From Pseudoalteromonas citrea (GTDB lineage Bacteria > Pseudomonadota > Gammaproteobacteria > Enterobacterales > Alteromonadaceae), in the NCBI RefSeq assembly GCF_000238375.3, contig NZ_AHBZ03000021.1:496001-560000 (forward strand): a stretch of DNA of 64,000 nt. Reading direction: 5' to 3'. Position numbers and translations under genes: made by a program. The notes beneath the pieces are model-generated. The model did no database searches. It had not been told where the DNA came from and worked only from the letters and a program-made list of their open reading frames with translations. Each line of letters starts with the position of its first letter. The stretch's first letter is position 1. Shown here one piece after another: positions 62,127-64,000 of this stretch.

Positions 62127-63917
62127 TTACTCACCGTCTGATTGCACGGCTTCTTTTTCAACTTTAGCCACTGCAATCGCTAACTCTTTTAAAGAGTCTG
62201 GATTGGCTAGGCTTGGCGCATCAGTCAATAAACAAGATGCTTGGGTTGTTTTAGGGAATGCTATCACATCACGGATGTTATCAGTGCCACATAGCAACAT
62301 TACCAAACGGTCTAAACCAAATGCTAAACCTGCATGTGGTGGTGTACCGTACTTAAGTGCATCTAATAAGAAGCCAAACTTATCTTGCTGCTCTTGCTCT
62401 TCTATGCCTAAAATTCTAAACGCCGCTTCTTGCATATCCGCAGTATGAATACGCACAGAACCACCGCCCACTTCATACCCGTTGATAACCATATCATACG
62501 CATCAGAAATTGCTCCTGCTGGTGCAGATTCTAGCGCTTGAGCTGTAATGTCTTTTGGTGCAGTAAACGGGTGGTGAACCGCATGCAAAGTCCCTTCGTC
62601 ATCTTCTTCAAACATTGGGAAGTCAACAACCCATAATGGTGCCCATTTGTTTAAGTCAGTCAATTCTAGGTCTAACCCTACTTTCAAACGTAGCGCGCCC
62701 ATTGCTTCATTAACCACATTGCGCTTATCGGCACCAAATAACAGGATGTCGCCAGTTTGTGCGTTAGTGCGCTCTAGCAAGCCATTGATCACCTCTTCAT
62801 TTAAGAATTTGGCAATGGGTGATTGAACCCCTTCAATACCTGCATCACGGTCATTCACTTTCATCCAAGCGAGGCCTTTGGCACCATAAATACCCACAAA
62901 CTTTGTGTATTCATCAATTTGCTTACGAGACAGTTTGGCACCACCTGGAACGGTTAATACCGCTACACGACCTTTTTCATCGTTAGCAGGCGCAGCAAGT
63001 ACTTTAAATTCAACGTCTTTAACTAAGTCAGCAACGTCTATAAGCTCCATCGGGTTACGTAAGTCTGGTTTATCAGAACCAAAACGACGCATCGCTTCGC
63101 TGTAAGCCATTACCGGGAATGCACCTAGGTCAACGTCAAGTAGCTCTTGCCACATTTCTGTTACTAAACGCTCAGTCATCGCACGTACTTGGTCTGAGCT
63201 CATGAACGATGTTTCTAAATCGATTTGGGTAAATTCAGGCTGACGGTCAGCACGTAAATCTTCATCACGGAAACATTTCACAATTTGATAATAGCGATCG
63301 AAACCTGACATCATCAGTAATTGTTTAAACAACTGTGGTGATTGTGGTAAAGCGTAAAAGCTACCTTTATGAACACGGCTTGGTACTAAATAATCGCGAG
63401 CGCCTTCTGGCGTAGCTTTAGTAAGTACTGGCGTTTCTATATCAAGGAAATCATTACCATCTAAGAAGCGGCGAACAAAACTACTCGCTTTTGCTCTTAG
63501 CTTAATACGATCGCTCATTTCTAAACGGCGAAGATCTAAGTAACGGTACTTTAAACGGCGCTCTTCAGAGTTTTGCTGATTAAAATCCAGTGGCAATGGC
63601 TCTGAACGGTTAATAATGTTTAATCCCGTGCCCAAAATTTCAACTTCACCTGTTGCCATGTCTTTGTTTACTTGGCTATCAGGACGCGCTCGAACGGTAC
63701 CTTTTACCTGCACGCAAAATTCTTGACGAAGTGTGTTCGCAGTATCCATTAGCCCTTCAACTTCTGGGTCAAAGACTACTTGAACAAGTCCTTCACGATC
63801 ACGTAGGTCGATAAAAATTAAGCCACCTAAATCACGGCGTTTATTTATCCAGCCACATAATTCTACTTCTTCGCCAACATGGCTTTTATTTAAGTTCCCA
63901 CAATATATCGAGCGCAT
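62127..63917 (-). CDS. aspS: Aspartyl-tRNA synthetase
   Basis: I chose the ATG at 63,917 ([18 protein letters not shown]), which matches the usual AspRS start; an earlier ATG adds nine codons. The 596-residue class II enzyme has the N-terminal OB domain, motif 2 ([20 protein letters not shown]), the bacterial insertion domain and motif 3 ([12 protein letters not shown]). It charges tRNA-Asp. Confidence 0.97.
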   Translation of the reverse strand: MRSIYCGNLNKSHVGEEVELCGWINKRRDLGGLIFIDLRDREGLVQVVFDPEVEGLMDTANTLRQEFCVQVKGTVRARPDSQVNKDMATGEVEILGTGLNIINRSEPLPLDFNQQNSEERRLKYRYLDLRRLEMSDRIKLRAKASSFVRRFLDGNDFLDIETPVLTKATPEGARDYLVPSRVHKGSFYALPQSPQLFKQLLMMSGFDRYYQIVKCFRDEDLRADRQPEFTQIDLETSFMSSDQVRAMTERLVTEMWQELLDVDLGAFPVMAYSEAMRRFGSDKPDLRNPMELIDVADLVKDVEFKVLAAPANDEKGRVAVLTVPGGAKLSRKQIDEYTKFVGIYGAKGLAWMKVNDRDAGIEGVQSPIAKFLNEEVINGLLERTNAQTGDILLFGADKRNVVNEAMGALRLKVGLDLELTDLNKWAPLWVVDFPMFEEDDEGTLHAVHHPFTAPKDITAQALESAPAGAISDAYDMVINGYEVGGGSVRIHTADMQEAAFRILGIEEQEQQDKFGFLLDALKYGTPPHAGLAFGLDRLVMLLCGTDNIRDVIAFPKTTQASCLLTDAPSLANPDSLKELAIAVAKVEKEAVQSDGE

Positions 63918-64000
63918 AGTATTCCTGTTAGTCAGCTGCATCAAAGTACAACCAATTAGGTTAATTTAAAAAAATTACCGCCAATTATATAAAATTACAC

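Overview
The window looks like the chromosome of a marine gammaproteobacterium of the Alteromonadales, most likely Pseudoalteromonas. This rests on the AT-rich DNA, the tol-pal, ruv and recCBD operons, a large tRNA-Lys(UUU) cluster, and the style of the prophage and small-peptide genes. The genus is my inference; no search was run.

Positions 1 to about 29,650 are accessory DNA. From the left edge to about 13,384 lies a tailless prophage of the PM2 (corticovirus)/FLiP type. It has a PM2 P2-like capsid protein, a small HerA/FtsK-like packaging ATPase, several tiny membrane proteins, a large HUH (rolling-circle) Rep with unusual internal repeats, a divergent CI/Cro-like switch, and xis-int. A moron operon encodes a double-glycine peptide (leader LSKTELRKVTGG) followed by two membrane proteins. 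The prophage runs off the left edge inside a repetitive structural gene.

From 13,385 to 24,385 lies a second integrative element flanked by perfect 47-bp direct repeats. The repeats match the 3' half of tRNA-Pro(GGG). It carries a ColE2/RepA-type replicase with a structured leader, an AlpA-like regulator, a TIGR02391/Ymh HEPN gene, an HTH plus tyrosine recombinase cassette beside a large hairpin, a retron-like locus (ATPase-TOPRIM, predicted msr-msd RNA, reverse transcriptase, DUF6602-like nuclease) and a P4-type integrase. Neither tRNA fragment is a whole tRNA, so the intact tRNA-Pro is predicted to lie left of the window and the two elements to sit in tandem.

From 24,386 to 29,650 is decaying DNA: an inactivated IS3-family element inside a truncated third integrase, two unknown genes, an SOS-boxed umuD lacking its catalytic lysine followed by a broken umuC, and a 52-codon double-glycine precursor peptide of RiPP type.

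From 29,700 to the right edge is ordinary chromosome. It holds small unknown genes, a cupin, a TerB-like protein, an M14 peptidase, CBS and FHA proteins, an Mpo1-like protein, an M20 amidohydrolase, recCBD, a GGDEF protein, an EIIC-EAL protein, an Old Yellow Enzyme with its TetR regulator, tRNA-Ser(GGA), nadA, nine tandem tRNA-Lys(UUU), tolQRAB-pal-cpoB, ruvCAB and aspS. The retron-like locus, the repeat-bearing Rep and the two double-glycine peptides are the most interesting observations.
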